A stretch of 64,000 bases of DNA from an uncultured Lachnospiraceae bacterium (lineage in GTDB: Bacteria; Bacillota; Clostridia; Lachnospirales; Lachnospiraceae), in NCBI GenBank assembly GCA_934351925.1, contig CAKRJT010000015.1:1-64000 (forward strand), read 5' to 3'. The position numbers and the translations under genes were made by a program. The notes under the pieces are model-generated. The model had not been told where the DNA came from and ran no database searches. It saw nothing but the letters and a program-made list of their open reading frames with translations. Positions 33,516 through 41,816 of this stretch are shown here, piece by piece; within the stretch, counting starts at the first letter, position 1; each line of letters opens with the position of its first letter.

Positions 33516-35957
33516 CTACTTCTGTTCATCAATCATAAGCGTCATTCTGTCCTGCAGCGTCGCCGCTGTCTGCTCTGCGGTCTGTTTTCCCTCCATGAAG
33601 GAGATTATCTCGTCCATATAAATCTGGTATGTGGACGACCTGCTGTCCTCCACAAAGCCTATATTGTCAAAAATATACCACAACTCCTCCTTATCCTTAT
33701 CGGTGATGGCATATATAGGTATATCTGCTCCGTACCAGCCTCCACCGTATATTATAGTCGCAGGCCTCTCTACAGGATTTCCGTTGCTGTCTGTCAGGAT
33801 ATTCCACTCAGCGTCCCTCTCATATTCCTTAACTGAGGCCTTTTCCAAAATCTTGTTAAGCTTAGGCAGGTATGTCGGAAAACATGCGTTTAAGCCTGTA
33901 CTTTCTGACAGCTTATCAGCATTTCTTAACAGATACTGAAGGAACTCCCATGCACCTTCCTTGTTATCGCTGAACGCACTTATCGCAAAACTGTCACCCT
34001 GAACACTGAATGAATGTATGTCTCCCGTAGGATATCCTAAATACACAGGTTCATCTGTTCCTAAAGTTTGTCTCACAATCTGCGTGCCGTATGGGTTGAA
34101 TATGTCATCCCTGTGCAGATATATCTGATTATTCTGCCAATACACCGACTCCGGCTCATTGTCCTCCATCTGCACGGGCGGCTTATAAGCGTCAAGCGCT
34201 TTTAAAAATCTAACAAACTCATCTGAGTCAAAACGAGCCACCCCGTTCTCCCAGTCCACAAGCCTGTCCTTCTCTCCGGCCCAATAAATTCCTGCTATAT
34301 CTGTAAAGTAATTATTTGTAGTGTTGGTATAACTGCTTACAATCTTGTCATTTCTCTCCATGAGTCTGATAAACTCATCTATATTCCATGTCCCGATATT
34401 CTCAAACTCCTCACCGCCAACAATCACCCCGGCAGTAAATATAATTGGTATAGCCGCAAGCTTTCCGCCATAGGTATAAGCATCTCTTACACCAGGCACC
34501 AGCTCATCAGCCTTAATTATGCTATCCTCCATATCCATGAGCTCATACAAGTCTGTAAGATAACCAGCCGCCGAGAACCGAGCCAAATCTATCATATCCG
34601 TGCTTATCATGTCAGGTCCGTCTTTTGATGTGAGGCTTGTTATAAATTTATTGCTGTCGTCATATTCTACAAGCTCGACCTCATACCTGCTGTTGGCACC
34701 ATTGAAAAATCTTGCCATTTCATCGTATATTTCACTTGTATAGCTTGTCACCGCTATCTTCAGCACTGTTTTCTCCGAATTGGTCACAACGTCCGACTCA
34801 TACATGCTGCACAATGCTATTCCATCTGCAACACTCTTTGCCGCAAACATGCTCCCATCATCAGCAACATAAATTCTCTGATACAGTCCATCTGCAACAC
34901 CGGCGGCATTCCAGTCCATTCTGCGCTCAAGTGTTTCTCCTGCTCCGTCAACATTGTAGACCGAGGTCTGCGTCCACAGGATATTCCTGCCATTGCAGCC
35001 ATAGATTTTTGATGTTCCCACTTCGCTTCCAAGCGCCAGCTCAGTGAGCGAGCTGCTTCCCTCGTTCACATCACATCTGACAAACCTCTGTCCCGCAGTC
35101 GTCCTGCGAAGCCATGCCACATGTCCGTCTACCTCATCAATAATGGCTCCGACGGAATAATCGAGCACAACCTCGCTCAGTTTCGTACAGGTATTATCAT
35201 AAAAACACAGCACAGTATTCTTGCTGCCATCATCATATCCCATACAGTAAATTGCGCCGGAACCCGACTCAAAAGCTTCTACTATATTCAGCCAGCCGTT
35301 TGATACCTCTCTGTCTATCACCTCGTCGGTCTGCATCATGGCCTCAGTCACATCGTCGCGCAGCTCCTGATGCATATTTTCATCTATGTAAACCGATTTA
35401 TAGGAGTAGCCTCCGTCCTCCGGCATTGTATACGCAAACACCATCGCACCATCGCCATAGGCGCGAGGATACCTGAATGTCGCGCCCTCAACAACCTCAG
35501 ATGTTATAACCTGCCATTCTCCGCCTATATCATCTTCCCTTTCCTCCATGCTGCCAAGAAACAAGTCATTCACATCATCAACTGCCCTGATATCATCATA
35601 GCTTATAAATTTAAGTGTATTACCATGAGTGCCATCTTCAAAATCCACACCCATGCTGCAATATATCCCATTTGCGGCAAGGCACCATTCACTATTGAAA
35701 ATCGACTCATTTTCTTCAAGCCCCAGCCTGCGCCGCGTAGAGTAATAGTAATGCATTGCCTCAGGCTCGTACACCTTCATATTGGCAATTTCAATATTCT
35801 CCGAACTTCCATCTACCGCTGTCTGTACTGTTGTACTTGTGGTGCTGTCCCCCGTTGTCCCCTCATTCTTCGCTTCGTCATTCTTCGCCGAACATGCCGT
35901 GCACTGTAACAGCATCATCGCTGCCATGCTGATAAAAATACCCCTGTTAATTTTCAT
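33516..35957 (-). CDS. Extracellular solute-binding lipoprotein with extra N-terminal domain
   Basis: An 813-residue lipoprotein with a signal peptide and lipobox LQCTAC (Cys about 22), then a Ser/Thr linker. Residues about 40-385 form a beta-rich region with propeller-like repetition (GSGAIYCMGYDDGSKN, HVAWLRRTTAG, NILWTQTSVYNVDG). From about 395 (LKIAVTSYTSEIYDEMARFFN) to the end is a family 1-type solute-binding fold with DGPDMISTD and AAIPIIFTAGVIVG. Such proteins capture sugars for ABC uptake, but no permease or ATPase genes adjoin it. Start at 35957 has AAGGAGG 5 bases upstream. The ligand is unknown. Confidence 0.82.
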   Translation of the reverse strand: MKINRGIFISMAAMMLLQCTACSAKNDEAKNEGTTGDSTTSTTVQTAVDGSSENIEIANMKVYEPEAMHYYYSTRRRLGLEENESIFNSEWCLAANGIYCSMGVDFEDGTHGNTLKFISYDDIRAVDDVNDLFLGSMEEREDDIGGEWQVITSEVVEGATFRYPRAYGDGAMVFAYTMPEDGGYSYKSVYIDENMHQELRDDVTEAMMQTDEVIDREVSNGWLNIVEAFESGSGAIYCMGYDDGSKNTVLCFYDNTCTKLSEVVLDYSVGAIIDEVDGHVAWLRRTTAGQRFVRCDVNEGSSSLTELALGSEVGTSKIYGCNGRNILWTQTSVYNVDGAGETLERRMDWNAAGVADGLYQRIYVADDGSMFAAKSVADGIALCSMYESDVVTNSEKTVLKIAVTSYTSEIYDEMARFFNGANSRYEVELVEYDDSNKFITSLTSKDGPDMISTDMIDLARFSAAGYLTDLYELMDMEDSIIKADELVPGVRDAYTYGGKLAAIPIIFTAGVIVGGEEFENIGTWNIDEFIRLMERNDKIVSSYTNTTNNYFTDIAGIYWAGEKDRLVDWENGVARFDSDEFVRFLKALDAYKPPVQMEDNEPESVYWQNNQIYLHRDDIFNPYGTQIVRQTLGTDEPVYLGYPTGDIHSFSVQGDSFAISAFSDNKEGAWEFLQYLLRNADKLSESTGLNACFPTYLPKLNKILEKASVKEYERDAEWNILTDSNGNPVERPATIIYGGGWYGADIPIYAITDKDKEELWYIFDNIGFVEDSRSSTYQIYMDEIISFMEGKQTAEQTAATLQDRMTLMIDEQK

Positions 35958-35983
35958 ATATTCCTCCTTAATATGCACAATAA

Positions 35984-36012
35984 GGAAAAGCCGATATTAC
36001 GCTGGCTTTCCC
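35984..36012 (-). terminator. Terminator after the 112-aa secreted protein gene
   Basis: In the minus direction GGAAAGCC pairs with GGCTTTTCC, followed by TTATTG. It lies between the small secreted protein gene and the solute-binding protein gene and should separate them. Confidence 0.6.
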
Positions 36013-36024
36013 CTATTATTCTCA

Positions 36025-36363
36025 TTAATAATTATTATCACAATATGAATGATCCTCTATTATTTTAGAATATGGAGTCCCGTGAGTATCGTCACAGTAT
36101 TTACATTTTGCTATGTAACACTCTCTTTCTACAATAATAATACATGTTCCATATACAGGAGTGCCATTGTCCTCATAGCCTATCACGACTGTATGTGAAT
36201 ATATATTATCCTCCTCTGTCCTCAAATACTTCTCATCTGAATACCTATGTTGATGCGATGGATCTGGTACATCTGCCATTGCAGGAACCACACTTGTCAA
36301 TACCGTGCCTAAAAGCACTGTCGCAGCAGTCATTGATAACACTATTTTTTTTCCAATATTCAT
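36025..36363 (-). CDS. Small secreted Cys/His-containing protein
   Basis: A 112-residue precursor. Residues 1-31 are a classical signal peptide (SMTAATVLLGTVLTSVVPAMA), giving a mature protein of about 80 residues rich in His, Tyr and charged residues. It has PSHQHRYS, a CYIAKCKYCDDTHG cluster with three Cys and a C-terminal HSYC segment, suggesting disulfides or metal binding. I do not recognise the family. Start at 36363 has GGAGG 8 bases upstream. It is divergent from a 55-codon hydrophobic peptide gene and sits beside a TPR-type regulator, so it may be an output of that system, perhaps an antimicrobial or signalling protein. That role is inference. Confidence 0.65.
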   Translation of the reverse strand: MNIGKKIVLSMTAATVLLGTVLTSVVPAMADVPDPSHQHRYSDEKYLRTEEDNIYSHTVVIGYEDNGTPVYGTCIIIVERECYIAKCKYCDDTHGTPYSKIIEDHSYCDNNY

Positions 36364-36482
36364 ATAGTTTACCTCCGTAGTTTTTTGTGTTGTTGTCAAC
36401 ATTTAACATTTTGGTATTACTATTACTTCACGTGAATATATAACTGAGCTCATAAAGATAATAACATATATTTTTACTCATA

Positions 36483-36555
36483 AACAGTCCCCCTTTTGTA
36501 TAAAACTGCCTATTGGAAAAGGGAACTGTTTGATACTTGATACTTTTGCTATACT
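36483..36555 (+). promoter_or_regulatory. Inverted repeat and promoter-like region before the peptide gene
   Basis: AACAGTCCCCCTTTT (36483-36497) and AAAAGGGAACTGTT (36517-36530) form an interrupted dyad, followed by TTGATA (36530-36535) and TATACT (36550-36555), a -35/-10 pair with a short 14-bp spacer. The dyad overlaps the -35 box and is a candidate operator for the neighbouring regulator. The interval 36364-36621 has no other gene. Confidence 0.5.
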
Positions 36556-36621
36556 CAGTGCATACAAATCAATGTATCATCTTGTATACGTAATAATCAT
36601 CAGAAGAAAGGATATTATATT

Positions 36622-36789
36622 ATGAAAAAACGAGTAGCTGCTAAATCAACAATCATCTTTTGTATCTATTGTATATTTTTTATACTGTTTACGGACATTA
36701 TTCCACATAACGATTATCACGATGACAACATTGAGGTCCTGCATGACCTTGATAATGCACCAGATATTGAAGCACCATGTACTAAATAA
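36622..36789 (+). CDS. Small hydrophobic peptide, candidate signalling precursor
   Basis: A 55-codon gene with AAAGGA 9 bases before the ATG. It encodes a basic start (MKKRVAAKS), one hydrophobic segment (about residues 10-27, rich in Ile, Phe and Cys) and an acidic tail ending DNAPDIEAPCTK. The shape (basic, hydrophobic, short polar tail) is that of secreted pheromone precursors such as Phr or SHP. Its stop lies 2 bp from the convergent stop of a large helical-repeat regulator, an arrangement like rgg/shp loci. There is no homology evidence available here, so the assignment rests on shape, ribosome binding site and context. Confidence 0.55.
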   Translation: MKKRVAAKSTIIFCIYCIFFILFTDIIPHNDYHDDNIEVLHDLDNAPDIEAPCTK

Positions 36790-36791
36790 TT

Positions 36792-38765
36792 TTAAAGAAC
36801 CTCATTCAGCTTCTCTTCAAAAAGTTTCTTCATTGATATGCTGTTATATATCTCACATAGGGAAATACATTCTCTCAAAACAGAAATGTATTTCTCTATA
36901 TTTTTCTCCTTCAAATTATCATTCCATATATTATTGTACTTGTCCAGCCACAGTTTTTCTGGTCTGTACTGTCTCAGCTTTATTTCAGACATTTTGTCAG
37001 ATATCCTACTTGATTTTTCATTTTTTCCTATATTTCCAAGCACACTTGAATAAATTACAATAATCTGTACAAGTAAATCTACTCTGCCATTCAGTTCATT
37101 CTCCTCATCGTCCAGAATGAAATACTCATATAGCAATTCCAAGTATCTCTCTGCTTTTTCATACTGCTTCATTATATTCCAATTAATGCATGCAGAAATA
37201 AGACACTCCACTTCTTTCTCAGTCAAATATAACCTTCTACTTACAGGCTCATTTTTTCTCAATCCACGCCCCTTATTTTCAATAAAATTATCAATATATT
37301 TAATAGGCATTGTCATTTCTAACAACCTGATTGTATTATCTAAAACCTCCTCTATGTTCAGTTTTTCAAGCTGTCGTTTAATAAAGACTTCACCCCGTCC
37401 GAAATGTTGTATGTTATAATCGCAATTTGACACTTTTTCTTTTAGCTCATTTATCATTGCGAGTGCTTCGGTGAACTTGTCATTTTTTATGTAATTGTTT
37501 ATCTGCTCATTCTTCTCCAAATCCGTGATATCCCCGGAAATCGGGAACATTATCTGGTAGGTGCATGGAAGTCCGAGCTTCTCGAAAACCATCCTCATGT
37601 TGCGATATTGAAGATTAGTCCTGTGCTGTTCAGTCTTTTCAATAGTTTTCTCCGCACATATGCCATCGCTGAGCTGTTTCCTGCTGTATCCGTAGAGCGT
37701 TCTCCTCGCTTTTATCACATCATTGATGCAATGCGCCGTACTCTCATGGTAGAAATAGCAGTCATTTTTCATCATATCAGACAAGCCATACCTTCTATAT
37801 TCACCTGAAAGAACCTCTCTCCAAATGCGTCTCTCATTTTTCAGGCTCTGCATCTGTTCCCGGCAATCCTCCTGCAGCTTTCCTTTCATATGTATACAAA
37901 GCTTGTCCGCAACTACCTGCTGTATGTCAAGGAGCTCGACCATATAGTAGGCTCTTTTCTCCTCCCGCAGAAGCTCAACTGCCTCCTCACACCGTTTCCA
38001 CATCTGTCTCAATGTGGCAATGTCCTCTGCACTTTCGTTAATCCTGCAATAGTATACCGCAAGCTTCGGAATTATCTTTACCTTCGATTTTCTGTCATAA
38101 TAATTGGCATCGATATAGTCCTTTATAGTACATATTACATTCTCAGCGTCCGCACAGCCCCACGAGCCTTCGACATATGCATTCAGCTCATTTATTGACA
38201 ATTTATAGAGCTTCAACCTATCCCCACTAAAATTTCCCGCCTTATCATATGCCATGGATGTCATCTGAACTGCAATTCTGTATTTCTCAATTTTGTTGTC
38301 GATGCCGGCGAGCATACAGCTCATTCTCATGTAATACTGTATTCTCAGTCTTTCACATGCTGTGCTTTCGTCCCTCTCCCTATCCGCATCCCATACATCG
38401 TCATAAGATAATTCTATCTTTGACAAATCTTCTTTTATATATTTATCCTTGTATTCGGAAAGAAGCTTCCACGCATACTCATAATTTTCTCTTTCAATGG
38501 CATTGACAATTCTGCCCCTCAGCTTCCACTCGCCGTACTCCTCTGTTGTCAGCATACACTCAAACCACTCCGGTGCAAGGCCAAGCCTCTGAATAAGCGC
38601 ATTTCTGAGCAGGTAGCCTGGCAGAACTTTTCCGCCCTCAATATTGTACAGCACACCAACGGAACACAACCCATTCACCAGCACCTCAGCATTAATCTTC
38701 TTATTTTTCCTTACACTATATACAAGCATTCCAAATTCGTTACCAACATTATTCATATTCAGCAC
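36792..38765 (-). CDS. Large HTH/TPR-type regulator, RRNPP-like
   Basis: A 657-residue cytoplasmic protein. Residues about 8-75 (NEFGMLVYSVRKNKKINAEV, then YNIEGGKVLPGYLLRNALIQRLG) look like a divergent helix-turn-helix of XRE type. The remaining about 580 residues are helical with repeated Tyr/Leu/Glu-rich pairs (YEYAWKLLSEYKDKYIKE, YEKAERYLELLYEYFILDD), consistent with tandem TPR units. This design matches peptide-responsive RRNPP regulators (Rgg, PlcR, PrgX, Rap), though it is longer than most. A second internal stretch (INDVIKARRTLYGYSRKQLSDGI) also resembles an HTH. The start is a GTG at 38765 or an ATG nine bases later; neither has a strong ribosome binding site. Confidence 0.65.
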   Translation of the reverse strand: MLNMNNVGNEFGMLVYSVRKNKKINAEVLVNGLCSVGVLYNIEGGKVLPGYLLRNALIQRLGLAPEWFECMLTTEEYGEWKLRGRIVNAIERENYEYAWKLLSEYKDKYIKEDLSKIELSYDDVWDADRERDESTACERLRIQYYMRMSCMLAGIDNKIEKYRIAVQMTSMAYDKAGNFSGDRLKLYKLSINELNAYVEGSWGCADAENVICTIKDYIDANYYDRKSKVKIIPKLAVYYCRINESAEDIATLRQMWKRCEEAVELLREEKRAYYMVELLDIQQVVADKLCIHMKGKLQEDCREQMQSLKNERRIWREVLSGEYRRYGLSDMMKNDCYFYHESTAHCINDVIKARRTLYGYSRKQLSDGICAEKTIEKTEQHRTNLQYRNMRMVFEKLGLPCTYQIMFPISGDITDLEKNEQINNYIKNDKFTEALAMINELKEKVSNCDYNIQHFGRGEVFIKRQLEKLNIEEVLDNTIRLLEMTMPIKYIDNFIENKGRGLRKNEPVSRRLYLTEKEVECLISACINWNIMKQYEKAERYLELLYEYFILDDEENELNGRVDLLVQIIVIYSSVLGNIGKNEKSSRISDKMSEIKLRQYRPEKLWLDKYNNIWNDNLKEKNIEKYISVLRECISLCEIYNSISMKKLFEEKLNEVL

Positions 38766-38874
38766 ACATCTCTTTTCTGCTTTTTGTTCTTGATTATATT
38801 TTTCGATAGCTTTGTGCCAGCACAGCCTTGATGCACCGTTCTACTATATCCGCAGTGCTATATTCCGCAGTGCT

Positions 38875-38980
38875 CATCGAGAAAATCACAGATTTTCTCG
38901 ATGTCCGTGCTTCGCACTATCATACAATGCAAATACTGCAGGCTTTGTGCAAGCACAGGCTGCTGTATTTGCATTGTATG
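38875..38980. repeat. Palindrome-rich intergenic region
   Basis: The 323-bp interval 38766-39088 has no gene but dense dyads. CATCGAGAAAATC (38875-38887) and GATTTTCTCGATG (38891-38903) form a perfect 13-bp stem with a 3-base loop. CATACAATGCAAATAC (38921-38936) and GTATTTGCATTGTATG (38965-38980) form a perfect 16-bp stem enclosing a smaller TGTGC/GCACA hairpin. A direct repeat ATATYCCGCAGTGCT lies just to the left (about 38845-38874). One may terminate the HAD gene, but there is more structure than termination requires. Confidence 0.7.
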
Positions 38981-39088
38981 GCACTGCTCTGCTTACGCTC
39001 ATTATACCATATTGCCAACTATAATAATAGCATAAATTGCACAAAAAAGACGGAATGAACACTTTTAGTCCACTCCGCCGTTGTCAAT

Positions 39089-39862
39089 CTAAAGCACCTG
39101 TCTGCGTATTGTCTCCATCACATCGTCCGTGACATAGCCTGCTGCCGCCTTCACCGCCTCGGGTGCATAGTCCATGGCATAGCCGTAGGCTGCCGTTCCG
39201 AGCAGTTTAATATCATTGCCGCCGTCGCCAAATGCCATCACCTCGTCCATGCTGATGCCATATCCGGCACACAGCGCCCTGACACCTGACACCTTGCAGA
39301 TGCCGTCAGCGACGAACTCCATCCAATTGTTGGCATTGTACACCAGCTCGAAGGTGTCCGACCATCTTTTCTCAAAATGTCCGGAGCACAGCTCTACACC
39401 ATTCTTTGCATATACCGAAAGCTTCAGAAAATCATCATCTATGCTGTCTATGCTGTTCACATGCACCACGCTGTCACCATATCTGTCCATGATAAATGAG
39501 TCATAACCGCGCGTCTTTGGACGCACATATAGTTTCTCGCGTCCATACAGAAGGAACTCACACCCTTCCGTATATGTAATGTCATTGACAAGAGTCATCA
39601 CCCTGTCTCTATCCATGGGGTTTATCCCGATAACCTTTCCGTCGCTTATGGTCATGGCACCATCACTGCACACAAAGGACATCTTATCCTTAACGGGCGC
39701 GAAAAGTCTCACGAGGTCTCCATAACCTCTCCCGCTCGCCGCCGCAAAGTGTATTCCACGCTCATAAAGTGCATCTACAACTTCAAACACACTCTTGTCA
39801 AGCGCACCCTCCCCTTTTGCCAGAAGGGTTCCGTCGACATCACTCAATATAAGCTTAATCAT
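39089..39862 (-). CDS. Cof-type HAD family hydrolase
   Basis: A 257-residue HAD phosphatase of the Cof/YidA subgroup (C2B cap). Motif I is LSDVDGTLL near residue 8 (nucleophile Asp8), motif II Ser/Thr is in AAASGRG, and motifs III/IV include the Lys region and AFGDGGNDIKLLGTA near residue 210. Such enzymes dephosphorylate sugar phosphates or cofactors; substrate unknown. It is 23 bp downstream of icd on the same strand, so the two may be cotranscribed. Confidence 0.92.
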   Translation of the reverse strand: MIKLILSDVDGTLLAKGEGALDKSVFEVVDALYERGIHFAAASGRGYGDLVRLFAPVKDKMSFVCSDGAMTISDGKVIGINPMDRDRVMTLVNDITYTEGCEFLLYGREKLYVRPKTRGYDSFIMDRYGDSVVHVNSIDSIDDDFLKLSVYAKNGVELCSGHFEKRWSDTFELVYNANNWMEFVADGICKVSGVRALCAGYGISMDEVMAFGDGGNDIKLLGTAAYGYAMDYAPEAVKAAAGYVTDDVMETIRRQVL

Positions 39863-39885
39863 AATCTGTACACCGATACCTTTTC

Positions 39886-41094
39886 TTAGAGCATAGCCTC
39901 AAGTGTAGCGCGGATTGCCTTTATGAAATCTGTGCTGTTTAAGGTCTTAGCATCCTTGATTGATGTGATAAGCGCAAGATCGCCTGTCATCTGACCGCCC
40001 TCAACGGTTGCGATGGTAGCCTTCTCAAGCTTGTCGGAAAACTCCATGAGCTCATTTATTCCGTCAAGCTCGCCTCTCTTTTTCAGTGCTCCTGTCCACG
40101 CAAATATGGTGGCTATAGGGTTGGTTGAGGTCTGCTCTCCCTTGAGATAACGGTAATAATGGCGCTGTACCGTGCCATGTGCGGCCTCGTACTCATAGTA
40201 GCCCTGCGGCGATACCAGAACCGATGTCATCATGGAAAGTGAACCGAATGCCGTCGCAACCATATCACTCATGACATCGCCGTCATAATTCTTACATGCC
40301 CAGATATAACCGCCCTCTGAACGTATTACTCTTGCAACCGCATCATCGATAAGTGTGTAAAAATACTCTATCCCCGCTGCCTTGAATTTCTCCTCGTACT
40401 CATTCTTAAAAATCTCGGCAAAAATATCCTTAAATGTGTGGTCGTACTTCTTGGAAATAGTGTCCTTCGTGGCAAACCATACGTCCTGCTTCGTGTCAAT
40501 CGCATAGTTAAAGCAGCTTCTCGCAAAGCTCTCGATGGAAGCCTCCACATTATGCATTCCCTGAATAATTCCGGCACCCTTAAACTCATGTATGAGTTCT
40601 CTCTTCTCATTTCCCTCCGTATCAGTGTATACAAGCTCTGCCTTTCCGGCGCCCGGAACCTTCATCTCGACTGCCTTATACACATCGCCATACGCATGTC
40701 TTGCGATGGTAATAGGCTTCTTCCAGTTCTTTACAAGCGGCTCGACACCCTTCACTATAATAGGAGCGCGAAATACCGTTCCGTCAAGTATTGAACGTAT
40801 CGTTCCGTTAGGACTCTTCCACATCTCCTTTAAATTGTACTCGGTCATTCTGGCTGCATTCGGCGTGATGGTAGCGCACTTGACAGCCACACCATACTTC
40901 TTCGTAGCCATGGCAGCATCGACAGTGACCTGGTCATCAGTCGCATTTCTGTACTCAAGTCCCAAATCATAGTACTCGGTGTTAAGGTCAATGAAAGGAA
41001 GTAAAAGCTCGTCCTTAATCTCCTTCCAGAGTACTCTTGTCATCTCATCTCCGTCCATCTCGACAAGAGGTGTAGTCATCTTAATCTTATCCAT
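39886..41094 (-). CDS. icd: NADP-dependent isocitrate dehydrogenase
   Basis: A 402-residue enzyme of the eukaryote-like (homodimeric, type II) IDH group, which converts isocitrate to 2-oxoglutarate with NADP. It begins MTTPLVEMDGDEMTRVLW, has the substrate Ser/Arg stretch KSPNGTIRSILDGTVFRAPI (about 90-110) and conserved catalytic segments (TIARHAYGDVYKA; ACKNYDGDVMSDMVATAFGSLSMMTS; EAAHGTVQRHY). It supplies 2-oxoglutarate for glutamate synthesis. Start at 41094 has GGAGG 5 bases upstream. No other TCA-cycle gene is nearby. Confidence 0.95.
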   Translation of the reverse strand: MDKIKMTTPLVEMDGDEMTRVLWKEIKDELLLPFIDLNTEYYDLGLEYRNATDDQVTVDAAMATKKYGVAVKCATITPNAARMTEYNLKEMWKSPNGTIRSILDGTVFRAPIIVKGVEPLVKNWKKPITIARHAYGDVYKAVEMKVPGAGKAELVYTDTEGNEKRELIHEFKGAGIIQGMHNVEASIESFARSCFNYAIDTKQDVWFATKDTISKKYDHTFKDIFAEIFKNEYEEKFKAAGIEYFYTLIDDAVARVIRSEGGYIWACKNYDGDVMSDMVATAFGSLSMMTSVLVSPQGYYEYEAAHGTVQRHYYRYLKGEQTSTNPIATIFAWTGALKKRGELDGINELMEFSDKLEKATIATVEGGQMTGDLALITSIKDAKTLNSTDFIKAIRATLEAML

Positions 41095-41164
41095 AAAGTC
41101 CTCCATCTGCACATGCTAACCACGGCACTATATTTTCAATTAACCACAAATGCATATTCTGTCC

Positions 41165-41191
41165 ACATTTTGCTTCTTGTATCATACAATA
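41165..41191 (+). promoter_or_regulatory. Possible sigma-K-type promoter
   Basis: An AC dinucleotide (41165-41166), a 16-bp spacer and CATACAATA (41183-41191) fit the Bacillus sigma-K pattern AC-N16/17-CATANNNTA. It points to the Cys/Gly-rich gene about 100 bp downstream. The motif is short and could arise by chance. Confidence 0.35.
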
Positions 41192-41291
41192 TGATAGCCG
41201 AAAAAACAAGGTATGATTTAGTGAAAAAAATGTAACACATTTCCACCTCAATCATATTATGAAGTGTATAAAGATTTTGGAGGAAACTATA

Positions 41292-41561
41292 GTGAGTGAT
41301 TTAGCAGCAACAAACTGCGGATGCAACGGTGGATGCGGATGTGGAGGTTCTAACAACGGAGGATGCAACAGCTGCAGCATTATCATCTGGATAATTCTTC
41401 TCTCCTGTCTCTGCGGCAACGGAAACGGCACCGGACTTTCCAATATCTTCGGCTGTGGAAACGGTGACGACTGCGGCGGCTGCGGCGGAGGATGCAGCAA
41501 CAATAGCTGCGTATGGTTAATTCTTATCCTCTTATTCTGTGGAGGCGGCTGCGGCTTCTAA
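41292..41561 (+). CDS. Cys/Gly-rich small protein (HCB13-like)
   Basis: An 89-residue protein starting at a GTG with GGAGG 8 bases upstream (a longer frame from 41259 would swallow that box). It starts (M)SDLAATNCGCNGGCGCGG and contains about 18 Cys and many Gly/Asn, interrupted by two short hydrophobic stretches (SIIIWIILLSCLC and CVWLILILLFC). This resembles clostridial proteins named chorion-class high-cysteine HCB protein 13, of unknown function. It may be a disulfide-cross-linked surface or spore-coat component; that is inference. A strong terminator follows. Confidence 0.8.
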   Translation: MSDLAATNCGCNGGCGCGGSNNGGCNSCSIIIWIILLSCLCGNGNGTGLSNIFGCGNGDDCGGCGGGCSNNSCVWLILILLFCGGGCGF

Positions 41562-41576
41562 ATATGAATCGCATGC

Positions 41577-41620
41577 AAAGAGGCAGGGGCGTATTATGTC
41601 CCTGCCTCTTTATGCATTTT
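41577..41620 (+). terminator. Terminator after the Cys/Gly-rich gene
   Basis: A perfect 12-bp stem AAAGAGGCAGGG (41577-41588) with CCCTGCCTCTTT (41600-41611), followed by ATGCATTTTT. It also serves the convergent small membrane-protein gene, whose stop is at 41628. Confidence 0.9.
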
Positions 41621-41627
41621 TATGATG

Positions 41628-41816
41628 CTATTTTCTTTTTCTTTTATTTACAATTATCATTATAATCAATACTGCAGCTATGATTACAACTGTAACTGTA
41701 ATTGTAATTGTTAATTTAGTCAAATCGTTGCTTACCGACGAAATAAAACTGTCGTTAGAATATTCTCGTGTCAGGAAATCCCACTCTTCCTTAGTTGTGT
41801 TTACGTATTTAACCAT
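41628..41816 (-). CDS. Small single-pass membrane protein
   Basis: A 62-residue protein starting at 41816, with AAAGGAG 10 bases upstream; a longer in-frame extension to 41981 lacks a ribosome binding site. Residues 1-33 are polar (MVKYVNTTKEEWDFL), residues about 34-56 form one strongly hydrophobic Thr/Val/Ile helix, and the tail is NKRKRK, predicting a C-terminal cytoplasmic end. I do not recognise it. Its 5' leader holds a hairpin GGCGTTT/AAACGCC at 41851-41867. Function unknown. Confidence 0.6.
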   Translation of the reverse strand: MVKYVNTTKEEWDFLTREYSNDSFISSVSNDLTKLTITITVTVVIIAAVLIIMIIVNKRKRK

